A stretch of 64,000 bases of DNA from an uncultured bacterium (GTDB lineage Bacteria > Bacillota > Clostridia > Peptostreptococcales > Anaerovoracaceae): positions 41,776-105,775 of the forward strand of contig CAJMLL010000002.1 in the NCBI GenBank assembly GCA_905214225.1, in the 5' to 3' direction. The translations under genes were made by a program, and so were the position numbers. Below are positions 32,704 to 41,237 of this stretch, piece after piece. A model generated the notes under the pieces. That model was not told the origin of the DNA and searched no databases. It saw only the letters and a list, made by a program, of their open reading frames with translations. The first letter of the stretch is position 1. Each line of letters starts with the position of its first letter.

Positions 32704-35130
32704 TTGAGATATTTAATCAAGAATTTGAAACCGTACTGGCCGGTGGTCATCCTTCTGGTGATCCTTCTGGCCGTGCAGGGATTCAGCGAGATGTCCATGC
32801 CGCAGTACACGCAGAACATCATCGATACAGGAATCCAGAACCGGGGTGTGGAGCACATCCTTCCGACAAAGGTAAAACAGCAAGAGTACAATGAAGCGCA
32901 GATGTTCATGACCACGGCCGAGAAAAAAGCCTGGAAATCCGCTTATCAGAAAGACGGAAACAAATATGTCCTTCACGCTTCGGAAAGCAGACTGGAAAAG
33001 CTGGACGACCAGCTTCTGGAACCGGTCGTCCTGACTTATCAGCTTGGTCATATTACACCGGCCCAGTTTAAAAAGATGGTCAGACGGCAGCTTACCGCAG
33101 CCCAGGACGCGCAGAAAAAGGCCATGAAGAAGGCTGCATCTTCCGGCATGAGCGCCGCACAGATTGCTGCAATGCAGAAATCCGCCCAGGCAGGAGCCCA
33201 GTCCCCGAGCTCTTCTTCCCAGCAGACCGATCCGTCTGCGCTTCTGAAGAAGCTGGATTCCATGTCCGTTCAGGAAATCGCGGATGCCGCCGGCATGAAA
33301 GTCCGTGTCTTCCATGCAAAAGACCAGAACGGAAACAAGAAAACCTACGTTGACATTCGTAAAACCATGCAGAAGATGATTGACAGCGGCCAGATGAGCA
33401 GCAAGCAGATTCATCAGATGCAGAAGCAGATTAAAAAGACCATCGACACCGTCGGCCCGAAGACACTGAAGTCCATGGGATACCGTTACGCATACGACGC
33501 AGAAAAGGATGCCGGCGTCCACGTCAACGCGGTTCAGATTTCCTATCTGTGGAGCGCCGGAAAGAAGATGTTCCTGATGGCGCTGCTCATGCTCGCCGCG
33601 GCGGTAGCCGTTTCCTACATTGCATCCAGAATCGGTGCAGGTGTGGGACGGGACCTGCGTGATAAGGTCTTCCGGAACGTCATCGGATATTCCAACGCGG
33701 AGCTGGATAAATTCCAGACTTCCTCGCTGATCACCCGCGCGACCAATGACGTGCAGCAGGTGCAGCAGGTCACCACCATGATGCTGCGTATGGTGCTGTA
33801 CGCACCGGTGCTGGGCATCTGGGGAATTGTCAAGGTTTACCAGACCCATGCAAACATGAGCTGGGTAATTCTCCTTGGAGTTGCCGTCATTATCGGCTTT
33901 GTCCTGACCCTGATGGCGATTGCGATGCCGAAGTTCAAGATCATGCAGAAACTGGTGGACAAGCTGAACGGCGTGTCCCGTGAGATTCTGACCGGACTCA
34001 TGGTCATCCGCGCCTTCGGACGCCAGAAGAAAGAAGAGGAGCGGTTCGACCAGGCCAATGTCGACCTGAAGCGCACACAGTTGTTCACGAACCGTGTCAT
34101 GACCTTCATGATGCCGTCCATGATGCTGATTATGAACGCCCTGTCCATTCTGATCACATGGGTTGCGTCTTCCCGAGTCGATTCCGGAACCCTGCAGGTG
34201 GGCGCGATGACCGCCTTCATCACTTATGCCATGATCATCGTTTCTGCGTTCATGATCATCACCGCCATGTCCATCATTCTGCCGAGAGCCGGTGTCGCCG
34301 CACAGAGAATCGATGAAGTTGCGACTACGGTCTCCTCCATTCAGGACAAAAAGGATCCGGAAGTCCTGGAAAACGGCAGGGGAGAAGTGACCTTCTCCCA
34401 CGTGGACTTTAAGTATCCGGGCGCAGAAGCCAACGTTCTGTCCGACATCGACTTTACCGCAGAACCGGGAAAGGTCACCGCAATTATCGGCGGAACCGGA
34501 TCCGGAAAGAGTACACTGATCAACCTGATCCCGAGATTCTACGATGTCACAGGCGGAAAAATCCTGGTAGACGGAAAAGACGTCCGCGACGTCACCATGA
34601 AGTCCCTGCGCGATGAAATCGGATTCGTCCAGCAGAAAGGCATCCTCTTCTCCGGAACAATTGCCGGAAATATCCGCTTTGGAAACGCAGATGCCAGCGA
34701 TGAAGAGGTAAAGCGTGCGGCGGAGATCGCCCAGGCGGATGACTTCATCATGGATAAGGATGAGAAGTACGACAGTTACGTCTCTCAGGGCGGAAACAAC
34801 GTGTCCGGAGGACAGAAGCAGAGACTTTCCATCGCCCGCGCCATTGCGAAGAAGCCGAAGATCCTGATCTTCGATGACAGTTTCTCCGCACTGGACATGA
34901 AGACCGATGCCAAGCTCAGAGAAATCCTGGAGAAGGAAGAACACGACACCACCAGAATCATCGTTGCCCAGAGAATCAGCACGATTCTGCATGCCGATCA
35001 GATTCTGGTCATGGATGAAGGAAAAATCGTCGGAAAGGGAACCCATCAGGAGCTGATGAAGTCCTGTGAAGTATACAGACAGATTGCGGAATCCCAGCTG
35101 TCTGAGAAAGAACTGGAGGAGATGGCATAA
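32704..35130 (+). CDS. Heterodimeric ABC exporter subunit with large extracytoplasmic insertion
   Basis: An 808-residue half-transporter, about 220 residues longer than usual. After the first helix (about residues 12-30), a polar, Lys-, Gln- and Met-rich insertion spans roughly residues 55-280, with a coiled-coil-like region (AAQDAQKKAMKKAASSGMSAAQ) and a serine/glutamine linker. The second helix follows near 289. The nucleotide domain has Walker A GGTGSGKST (about 597), signature VSGGQKQRLS (about 700) and Walker B LIFDDSFSALD, where Asp replaces the catalytic Glu. It is therefore the degenerate partner of an asymmetric pair with the next gene. A TTG start with AGGAGG nine bases upstream is chosen. 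Its stop overlaps the partner's ATG (TAATG). Confidence 0.92.
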   Translation: MRYLIKNLKPYWPVVILLVILLAVQGFSEMSMPQYTQNIIDTGIQNRGVEHILPTKVKQQEYNEAQMFMTTAEKKAWKSAYQKDGNKYVLHASESRLEKLDDQLLEPVVLTYQLGHITPAQFKKMVRRQLTAAQDAQKKAMKKAASSGMSAAQIAAMQKSAQAGAQSPSSSSQQTDPSALLKKLDSMSVQEIADAAGMKVRVFHAKDQNGNKKTYVDIRKTMQKMIDSGQMSSKQIHQMQKQIKKTIDTVGPKTLKSMGYRYAYDAEKDAGVHVNAVQISYLWSAGKKMFLMALLMLAAAVAVSYIASRIGAGVGRDLRDKVFRNVIGYSNAELDKFQTSSLITRATNDVQQVQQVTTMMLRMVLYAPVLGIWGIVKVYQTHANMSWVILLGVAVIIGFVLTLMAIAMPKFKIMQKLVDKLNGVSREILTGLMVIRAFGRQKKEEERFDQANVDLKRTQLFTNRVMTFMMPSMMLIMNALSILITWVASSRVDSGTLQVGAMTAFITYAMIIVSAFMIITAMSIILPRAGVAAQRIDEVATTVSSIQDKKDPEVLENGRGEVTFSHVDFKYPGAEANVLSDIDFTAEPGKVTAIIGGTGSGKSTLINLIPRFYDVTGGKILVDGKDVRDVTMKSLRDEIGFVQQKGILFSGTIAGNIRFGNADASDEEVKRAAEIAQADDFIMDKDEKYDSYVSQGGNNVSGGQKQRLSIARAIAKKPKILIFDDSFSALDMKTDAKLREILEKEEHDTTRIIVAQRISTILHADQILVMDEGKIVGKGTHQELMKSCEVYRQIAESQLSEKELEEMA

Positions 35131-36992
35131 TGGAAGAAAATAAAAATCAGATGCCGCGTAAGAACTCCGGAGGAATGCGGGGACCGCACGGTCCGGGCGC
35201 CATGGGCGCGGTTGAAAAACCGAAGAATTTCAAGAAATCCTTTAAGGAACTTCTGGCCTACATCGGCCACTATAAATTTGGTGTGATTGCCGTCATGATT
35301 CTGGCGGCGGGATCCACCGTATTCAATGTCGTCGGCCCTAAAGTCATGGGCCACGCGACTACGGAACTGGCGAACGGCCTGATGAGAAAGGTTGCGGGAA
35401 CCGGCGGAATCGACTTTGGAAAGATCGGACAGATTCTGCTGTTCACCCTGGCTCTGTACCTGATCAGTTCCGCGCTGAACTTCATTCAGGGCTGGATCAT
35501 GACCGGCATCACCCAGAAGGTCGTTTACCGCATGCGGAAAGAGATCTCTGAAAAGATCAACCGCATGCCGATGAAATATTTTGAAAGCCGTCCGATCGGA
35601 GAAGTGCTGTCCAGAATCACCAACGATGTGGACACCCTGGGTACCGGTCTCAACCAGAGCATTACCATGATCATTTCCGCGGTGGCAACCATTGTCGGTG
35701 TTATCGTCATGATGCTGACGATTTCCCCGCTGATGACCCTGATTGCCCTGGTCATGATTCCGGTATCCGCACTCCTGATGGCAGCCGTCATCAAGATGTC
35801 GCAGAAATACTTCAAGCAGCAGCAGGCTTCCCTGGGCGTCATCAACGGTCAGGTGGAGGAGGACTTCTCCGGCCAGCAGGTCATCAAGGCCTTCAACCGT
35901 GAGAAGCAGACCATTGCCGAGTTCTCCAGGACCAACGATGAACTCTACGTTTCTGCCTGGAAATCCCAGTTCTTTTCCGGAGCCATGATGCCGCTGATGA
36001 ACTTCGTCGGCTATCTCGCCTATGCAGGCGTGGCCATTGCCGGAGGCATGCTGGCGATCCGCAGCATCATCGGAATCGGAGACATTCAGGCCTTCATTCA
36101 GTATGTCCGCAATCTGACCCAGCCGATGGCGCAGATCTCCCAGGTCATGAACCAGGTGCAGTCCATGACGGCGGCTTCCGAGCGTGTTTTCCAGCTGCTG
36201 AATGAGGAAGAGACCGATCTGCAGGAAGACGCCCCGCTTCCGCTGGAGGATGTAAAAGGCGCTGTAGAGTTCGACCACGTACAGTTCGGCTATGATCCGG
36301 AGCAGGTGATCATCCATGATTTCTCGGCAAAGGTTGAACCTGGCCAGACGGTAGCCATCGTAGGCCCTACGGGCGCCGGGAAAACCACCATGGTCAAGCT
36401 GCTGATGCGTTTCTATGACGTAAATAAAGGGCAGATCCTTCTGGACGGGCAGGATATCCGTACATTCAGCCGCCTGGATCTGAGAAAATATTTCTCCATG
36501 GTCCTTCAGGACACCTGGCTGTTTTCCGGAACGATCCGGGAGAATATCCGTTACGGCCGCCTGGATGCCACGGATGAAGAAGTCGAGGCAGCGGCAAAGG
36601 CCGCGCATGCGGATCATTTCATCCGCACCCTGCCGGGAGGTTACGATATGGTGCTGAATGAAGAGGCATCCAATATTTCTCAGGGGCAGAAACAGCTGCT
36701 GACCATCGCGAGAGCCATGCTGGCAGACCGTAGGGTTCTGATTCTGGATGAGGCGACTTCTTCCGTTGACACCCGTACAGAAAAACAGATTCAGAGCGCG
36801 ATGAACCGCCTGATGCAGGGCCGCACGAGCTTTGTCATCGCCCATCGCTTATCTACGATTAAAGATGCCGACATGATTCTGGTTATGGATCACGGCGATA
36901 TCGTGGAACAGGGCACGCATGATGAGCTGCTGGCGAAGAACGGCGCTTACGCGGATCTGTACAACTCTCAGTTTGCAGAGGAAGAAGAGTAG
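35130..36992 (+). CDS. Heterodimeric ABC exporter subunit, catalytically competent
   Basis: A 620-residue half-transporter with six membrane helices and a C-terminal ATPase domain. Walker A is GPTGAGKTT (about residues 412-420), the signature is the variant ISQGQKQLLT, and Walker B LILDEATSSVD keeps the catalytic glutamate, complementing the degenerate first subunit. The N-terminus has a short glycine-rich cytoplasmic extension (GGMRGPHGPGAMG). Together the pair resembles BmrCD- or TmrAB-type exporters of drugs or peptides; the substrate is not evident. It is translationally coupled to the preceding subunit by a one-base overlap. Confidence 0.93.
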   Translation: MEENKNQMPRKNSGGMRGPHGPGAMGAVEKPKNFKKSFKELLAYIGHYKFGVIAVMILAAGSTVFNVVGPKVMGHATTELANGLMRKVAGTGGIDFGKIGQILLFTLALYLISSALNFIQGWIMTGITQKVVYRMRKEISEKINRMPMKYFESRPIGEVLSRITNDVDTLGTGLNQSITMIISAVATIVGVIVMMLTISPLMTLIALVMIPVSALLMAAVIKMSQKYFKQQQASLGVINGQVEEDFSGQQVIKAFNREKQTIAEFSRTNDELYVSAWKSQFFSGAMMPLMNFVGYLAYAGVAIAGGMLAIRSIIGIGDIQAFIQYVRNLTQPMAQISQVMNQVQSMTAASERVFQLLNEEETDLQEDAPLPLEDVKGAVEFDHVQFGYDPEQVIIHDFSAKVEPGQTVAIVGPTGAGKTTMVKLLMRFYDVNKGQILLDGQDIRTFSRLDLRKYFSMVLQDTWLFSGTIRENIRYGRLDATDEEVEAAAKAAHADHFIRTLPGGYDMVLNEEASNISQGQKQLLTIARAMLADRRVLILDEATSSVDTRTEKQIQSAMNRLMQGRTSFVIAHRLSTIKDADMILVMDHGDIVEQGTHDELLAKNGAYADLYNSQFAEEEE

Positions 36993-37055
36993 AATCCGCA
37001 AGTAATCTGAAAATATATAAAAACCGGCGGAGAGAAACCGCCGGGGAATATGCAG

Positions 37056-37103
37056 GAGAATGCCGGAAAGACAAAGCCGGCCTTCTCTTGCTTTTTGTTT
37101 TTT
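37056..37103 (+). terminator. Rho-independent terminator of the marR-ABC operon
   Basis: GAGAA-T-GCCGG (37056-37066) pairs with CCGGC-C-TTCTC (37077-37087) with one internal mismatch, followed by a T-rich tract. Confidence 0.75.
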
Positions 37104-37182
37104 GTCCAGAGAAAAAAACGGCAATTTCCGGCCCTTCACTCTGCGAACATAAAAATGCCTTGTCTAATGCACAAGCGCTACG

Positions 37183-37211
37183 TTTTCATTATTGGAAAAA
37201 TAGTATATAAT
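37183..37211 (+). promoter_or_regulatory. Candidate promoter for the cytidylate-kinase-like gene
   Basis: TTTTCA (37183-37188), a 17-base spacer and TATAAT (37206-37211). Confidence 0.5.
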
Positions 37212-37331
37212 AAACAATAAAGTCTTATTTTCACTGTGTACATATGCACGGAAGGGGAAATAGGAAAGGAGGGAGGGCGTCGTGTTCAGACTGTTTCCTC
37301 AGGGAAAGCTGAAACACGGGTCCGGAAGAAT

Positions 37332-37949
37332 ATGAAAAAACTGCTTACAATCAGCCGTGAATATGGAAGCGGCGGCAGAGTGATCGGAGGCCTGGTTGCG
37401 AAAAAATTAGGCGTTCCGCTCTACGACCGCGAAATTATCGATATGGCCGTCGAGAAAAGCGGCCTGTCCAGGGAAATCATTGAGAGCGCGGAGCTCAGAG
37501 CAAAGAATAATTTTTCTTATTCGCTCGCTTCTGCGGTGAATTTCAGTGAGGGCGTGACGGGAGAGATGATCTCGGTGAATGAGAAGCTCTTTCTGACACA
37601 GTTTGATATCATCACGCAGATCGGACAGACCGGGGAAGGCGTGATCATCGGACGCTGCGCAGACTATGTGCTCAGGGATCTTCCGGGCGTGACCAATGTG
37701 TTCGTCCACGCGAGACTGGAAGACCGGATTGAGCGCGCGGTCAGTCAGTACGGCGACGATCCGGAGAAGGTCAAGCACATCATTCGTAACTATGACAAGG
37801 CCAGAAAGAATTACTATAACTATCATACTTCCCAGAAATGGGGAGATTACGTCAACTATGACCTGTCCATCAATACGAGTCATGTCAGCGATGAGACAGC
37901 GGCAGAGCTGATCGTGGACTATGTACAGAACCGCAATAACAAGCATTAA
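37332..37949 (+). CDS. Cytidylate kinase-like family protein
   Basis: A 205-residue P-loop kinase-fold protein of the Cytidylate_kin2 family (PF13189). The N-terminal loop reads LTISREYGSGGRVIGGLVAKKLGVPLYDREII (about residues 5-36), followed by a serine/phenylalanine-rich middle and GVIIGRCADYVLRDLPGVTNVFVHA (about 98-122). The real substrate of this branch is not established; it differs from canonical Cmk and is common in gut Clostridia. ATG 37332 follows GGAAGAAT. An upstream in-frame ATG would add 32 residues of poor quality. The gene precedes a small membrane-protein gene and metG. Confidence 0.85.
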   Translation: MKKLLTISREYGSGGRVIGGLVAKKLGVPLYDREIIDMAVEKSGLSREIIESAELRAKNNFSYSLASAVNFSEGVTGEMISVNEKLFLTQFDIITQIGQTGEGVIIGRCADYVLRDLPGVTNVFVHARLEDRIERAVSQYGDDPEKVKHIIRNYDKARKNYYNYHTSQKWGDYVNYDLSINTSHVSDETAAELIVDYVQNRNNKH

Positions 37950-38044
37950 TTGTTTATATTGTTGTGAGGGAAGGATTCGGGAAGATCTGCGCCGCAGGAT
38001 GGAAAGAATGAGGCGGGCAGCGTCTTCCAGAGAGGAGGATTATC

Positions 38045-38269
38045 ATGAGCAAGGAAAAAGAAGAAAAGAAATGCTGCAAGAGTGAAGAAAATCAGCCGAC
38101 TGTGCAGGATGCGCTGAAAGCTGCAGGAGCCATCGTCGGAATCGGCCTGGTTGCCGGATTCACCCTGGTTATGGGTATGAATAAAATCATGAAAGAGATT
38201 TTCGTCAATGACGACTGGCCGGATGAAGAGTGGTCCAGCGACGACTGGGCAGGCGAAGATCTGGACTAG
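38045..38269 (+). CDS. Small membrane protein with acidic C-terminus, unknown function
   Basis: A 74-residue protein. A charged N-terminus with a double cysteine (EEKKCCKSEEN) is followed by one membrane helix (about residues 27-48, AAGAIVGIGLVAGFTLVMGM) and a strongly acidic, tryptophan-containing tail (NDDWPDEEWSSDDWAGEDLD). It has a very good ribosome site, GAGGAGG seven bases before the ATG, so it is likely translated. I know no family for it. It sits between the cytidylate-kinase-like gene and metG, with about 75-95 bases on each side. Topology and function are open. Confidence 0.7.
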   Translation: MSKEKEEKKCCKSEENQPTVQDALKAAGAIVGIGLVAGFTLVMGMNKIMKEIFVNDDWPDEEWSSDDWAGEDLD

Positions 38270-38344
38270 TTTCAGAGCTGCGCATCCGGCTGTAGAAAAC
38301 GTTATCACCCCTCATTCATCAGAGGAAGAAAGGAAACAGTTATA

Positions 38345-40294
38345 ATGACAGAACAGAAGGCATCTAAAGGAACGTACTACATTACTACTCCGATTTATTA
38401 TCCGAGTTCCAAGCTGCATATCGGACACACGTACTGCACGGTCATGGCTGACGCGATGGCGAGATTCAAGAGACTGAGCGGCTACGACGTCCGTTTCCAG
38501 ACAGGAACAGATGAGCACGGCCTGAAAATCATGCAGAAAGCCAGAGAAAAGGGCGTTACACCTCAGGAATATGTTGATGAGGTCGTTGCCGGCATCAAGG
38601 ACCTCTGGAATACAATGGAAATCTCCTACGATGACTTCGTCCGCACGACGCAGCCGCGCCATGTGAAGAGAGTTCAGGCGATCTTCAACAAGATGAATGA
38701 AAAGGGAGATATCTACAAGGGCAAGTATGAAGGCTGGTACTGTACACCTTGTGAGTCCTACTGGACGGAGAGTCAGCTGGTCAACGGCTGCTGCCCGGAC
38801 TGCGGACGCCCGGTTGAATGGGCATCTGAGGATGCATATTTCTTCCGCCTTTCCAAGTATCAGGACCGCGTGCTGAAGCTCCTGGAAGATCCGGATTTCC
38901 TGAAGCCGAAGGAGCGCCGCAATGAGATGATCGAGTTCGTCAAGCAGGGACTGGACGATCTGTGCATTTCCCGTTCCTCCTTTGACTGGGGTATTCAGGT
39001 GCCGATCGATCCGAACAGCGTCATCTACGTATGGCTGGACGCGCTGACAAACTATATCACAACACTGGGTTATCCGGATGATCCGGAAGAATTCAATAAG
39101 TACTGGCCTGCAGACGTACATCTGGTCGGAAAGGAAATCGTCCGTTTCCACTCCGTAATCTGGCCGGCAATGCTGATGTCCCTGGATCTGCCGATGCCGA
39201 AGCATGTCATGGGCCACGGCTGGCTCCTGATCGACGGCGGCAAAATGAGCAAGTCCAAGGGAAATGTCGTCGACCCGGTATTCCTGATTCACCGCTACGG
39301 CGTGGATGCGCTGAAATACTTCCTGCTGAGAGAGTATACCTTCGGGCAGGACGGCGTATATACCAATGAAGTTATGTTGAAGCGCATGAACTACGATCTG
39401 GCGAATGACCTTGGAAACCTGCTGTCCAGAACCGTTGCGATGATCGAAAAGTACTGCGGCGGAAACGTTCCTCCTGCAGGAACGTTTGATGACATCGACG
39501 AGGATCTGAAGAAGACGGCCCTTAGCGTTGCGCCTGCACTGGAAGACCACATGAATGATTTCCAGTTCAATCTGGCGCTGGAAGACATCTGGGTTCTGGT
39601 ACGCCGCGCGAATAAGTACATCGATGAGAAGATGCCGTGGGCAATGGCCAAGGATCCGGAGAAGAAGGAAGAACTGGACACCTGTCTTCACAACCTGGCA
39701 GAGGCACTGCGCATTATCTCTATCCTGCTGATCCCGTTCATGCACACCACATCCGAGCGCATGCAGGCACAGCTGGGTCTGACCGATGAGAAGATCAGCT
39801 GGGACGATGCTTTTTCCTTTGAGAAGATGGACGGCGAGAAGGTCACCAAGGGCGATCCGCTCTTCCCGCGTCTGGACATCGATAAGGAATTGAAAGAGCT
39901 GAACGAGATTCAGAAGAAGCAGATGGCCGAGGCAAAGAAGAAGGCGGACAAGGAAGCAGCCGACGTCAAACTGAAACCGGAAATTGAATTCGAAGACTTC
40001 GATAAGATCGACTTGAGAGTCGGAACAATCATGAAGGCCGAGAAGGTTGAGGGAGCAGACAAGCTTCTGAAATTCCGTGTACGTATCGGAAATGAAGAAC
40101 GTCAGATCCTGTCCGGAGTTGCCGAATACTTCAAGCCGGAAGACCTGGTTGGCAAGAAAGTGATCGTCGTTGCCAACTTAAAACCGAGAAAAATCCGCGG
40201 CGAAGAATCACAGGGAATGCTTATTTTTGCAGATACCGGAAAGAAATTCGAGCTGGTTACCAGCAGTGCGGACGACGGCAGCAAGGTAAGATAG
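38345..40294 (+). CDS. metG: Methionyl-tRNA synthetase
   Basis: This class I synthetase charges elongator and initiator tRNA-Met. The 649-residue protein has the HIGH motif in TTPIYYPSSKLHIGHTYCT (about residues 13-31), a zinc-knuckle insertion with CTPC and CCPDC (about 135-155), KMSKS in GGKMSKSKGNVVDP (about 299-312), an anticodon-binding helical domain and a C-terminal EMAP-like tRNA-binding domain (from about residue 545: FEDFDKIDLRVGTIMKAEKV). The long single-chain form with the C-terminal dimerisation domain is typical of Bacillota. No T box was found upstream. A strong terminator follows. Confidence 0.97.
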   Translation: MTEQKASKGTYYITTPIYYPSSKLHIGHTYCTVMADAMARFKRLSGYDVRFQTGTDEHGLKIMQKAREKGVTPQEYVDEVVAGIKDLWNTMEISYDDFVRTTQPRHVKRVQAIFNKMNEKGDIYKGKYEGWYCTPCESYWTESQLVNGCCPDCGRPVEWASEDAYFFRLSKYQDRVLKLLEDPDFLKPKERRNEMIEFVKQGLDDLCISRSSFDWGIQVPIDPNSVIYVWLDALTNYITTLGYPDDPEEFNKYWPADVHLVGKEIVRFHSVIWPAMLMSLDLPMPKHVMGHGWLLIDGGKMSKSKGNVVDPVFLIHRYGVDALKYFLLREYTFGQDGVYTNEVMLKRMNYDLANDLGNLLSRTVAMIEKYCGGNVPPAGTFDDIDEDLKKTALSVAPALEDHMNDFQFNLALEDIWVLVRRANKYIDEKMPWAMAKDPEKKEELDTCLHNLAEALRIISILLIPFMHTTSERMQAQLGLTDEKISWDDAFSFEKMDGEKVTKGDPLFPRLDIDKELKELNEIQKKQMAEAKKKADKEAADVKLKPEIEFEDFDKIDLRVGTIMKAEKVEGADKLLKFRVRIGNEERQILSGVAEYFKPEDLVGKKVIVVANLKPRKIRGEESQGMLIFADTGKKFELVTSSADDGSKVR

Positions 40295-40300
40295 GGAGCG

Positions 40301-40327
40301 GGGGCTGCGGAGAGCAGCCCCTTTTTT
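40301..40327 (+). terminator. Rho-independent terminator after metG
   Basis: GGGGCTGC (40301-40308) pairs perfectly with GCAGCCCC (40314-40321) around GGAGA, followed by six T. Confidence 0.9.
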
Positions 40328-40370
40328 CATTCTGTCAGACAGTAAATAGAAATAGATAAGGCAAATATTG

Positions 40371-41237
40371 ATGAGCAGAATATTATTTGATGCACATACA
40401 CATTTAAATGATGAAGGAATGACCGACGAGAGCAGGAGAGAACTTGCGGAGGAGATCGAAAACGAGTCCGATGTTCTGGGACTGCTGGATCCGGGAAGTG
40501 ATCTCGCCAGTTCGGAGCAGGCAGTCCGCGACGCCGCACAGTTTCCGTGGTGCTACGCTGCGGTCGGTTATCATCCCAGTGAAACGGACGGTCTGAATAA
40601 AGAAAATCTTCAGAAGATCAGAGCGCTGGCTGTACACAGCCGGAAGGTGGTCTGCATCGGAGAAATCGGTCTGGACTATCATTACGATGAAGATGTCGAT
40701 CACGATACGATGCGATACTGGTTCAGAAAGCAGATTCAGCTTGCGAACGAACTGAAACTGCCGATTATGATTCACACCAGAGACGCCGACCAGGAGACTA
40801 TGGACATTCTGAAGGAAGAAGGCGCCTTCTCAAAAGAAAGGCAGAGCTGCTTCCCGAAGCGTCCGGGTCCGGACGGAGAACTGCTTCCGGACAGCAGGGT
40901 GCTGATGCACTGTTTCTCCCAGAGTGTGGAAATGGCAAAGCAGTACATCAAACTCGGGGCAACGCTTTCCATCTGCGGTCCGGTGACCTTTAAGAACAAC
41001 CGGAAAACGAGAGAAGTGGTGAAAGCCATTCCGATTGAATTTCTCACCGTTGAGACGGACGCGCCGTATATGGCGCCGGAACCGAAGCGGGGAAGGAAAA
41101 ACAAGGCGCCGTACGTGAAATACACCTGCCAGAAAGTGGCAGAGCTGAAAGGTCTTTCCTATGAAGAGGCCGCGGAAATCACCTGCCGGAACGCGCTCCG
41201 CTTTTATGACATTCACGACTTGGAGATTCAGCCATGA
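40371..41237 (+). CDS. tatD: TatD-family metal-dependent hydrolase (deoxyribonuclease)
   Basis: A 288-residue amidohydrolase-fold nuclease. Metal-binding motifs are visible: DAHTHLND at the N-terminus (about residues 7-14), GEIGLDYH (about 95-102), MIHTRDAD (about 134-141), LMHCFSQS (about 177-184) and LTVETDAPYMAPEP (about 224-237). It may act in DNA repair or processing; bacterial TatD substrates remain debated. ATG 40371 is used rather than the TTG directly before it. Its end overlaps tilS by four bases (ATGA), so the two are coupled. metG-tatD adjacency is frequent in Bacillota. Confidence 0.93.
   Translation: MSRILFDAHTHLNDEGMTDESRRELAEEIENESDVLGLLDPGSDLASSEQAVRDAAQFPWCYAAVGYHPSETDGLNKENLQKIRALAVHSRKVVCIGEIGLDYHYDEDVDHDTMRYWFRKQIQLANELKLPIMIHTRDADQETMDILKEEGAFSKERQSCFPKRPGPDGELLPDSRVLMHCFSQSVEMAKQYIKLGATLSICGPVTFKNNRKTREVVKAIPIEFLTVETDAPYMAPEPKRGRKNKAPYVKYTCQKVAELKGLSYEEAAEITCRNALRFYDIHDLEIQP

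Larger units (their letters stand above)
36993..37331. other. 339-base intergenic region after the ABC exporter
   Basis: It holds a perfect hairpin CCGGCGG/CCGCCGG (37024-37044), a terminator (37056-37103) and a promoter (37183-37211). No gene seen. Confidence 0.6.

Noticed and set aside
32713..35046. 777-codon open frame on the minus strand opposite the first ABC subunit
   Set aside because: Antisense shadow; composition mirrors the ABC gene and no motif is present.
38270..38344. T-box leader before metG
   Set aside because: The leader is too short and lacks the T-box sequence; the same holds before glnS.
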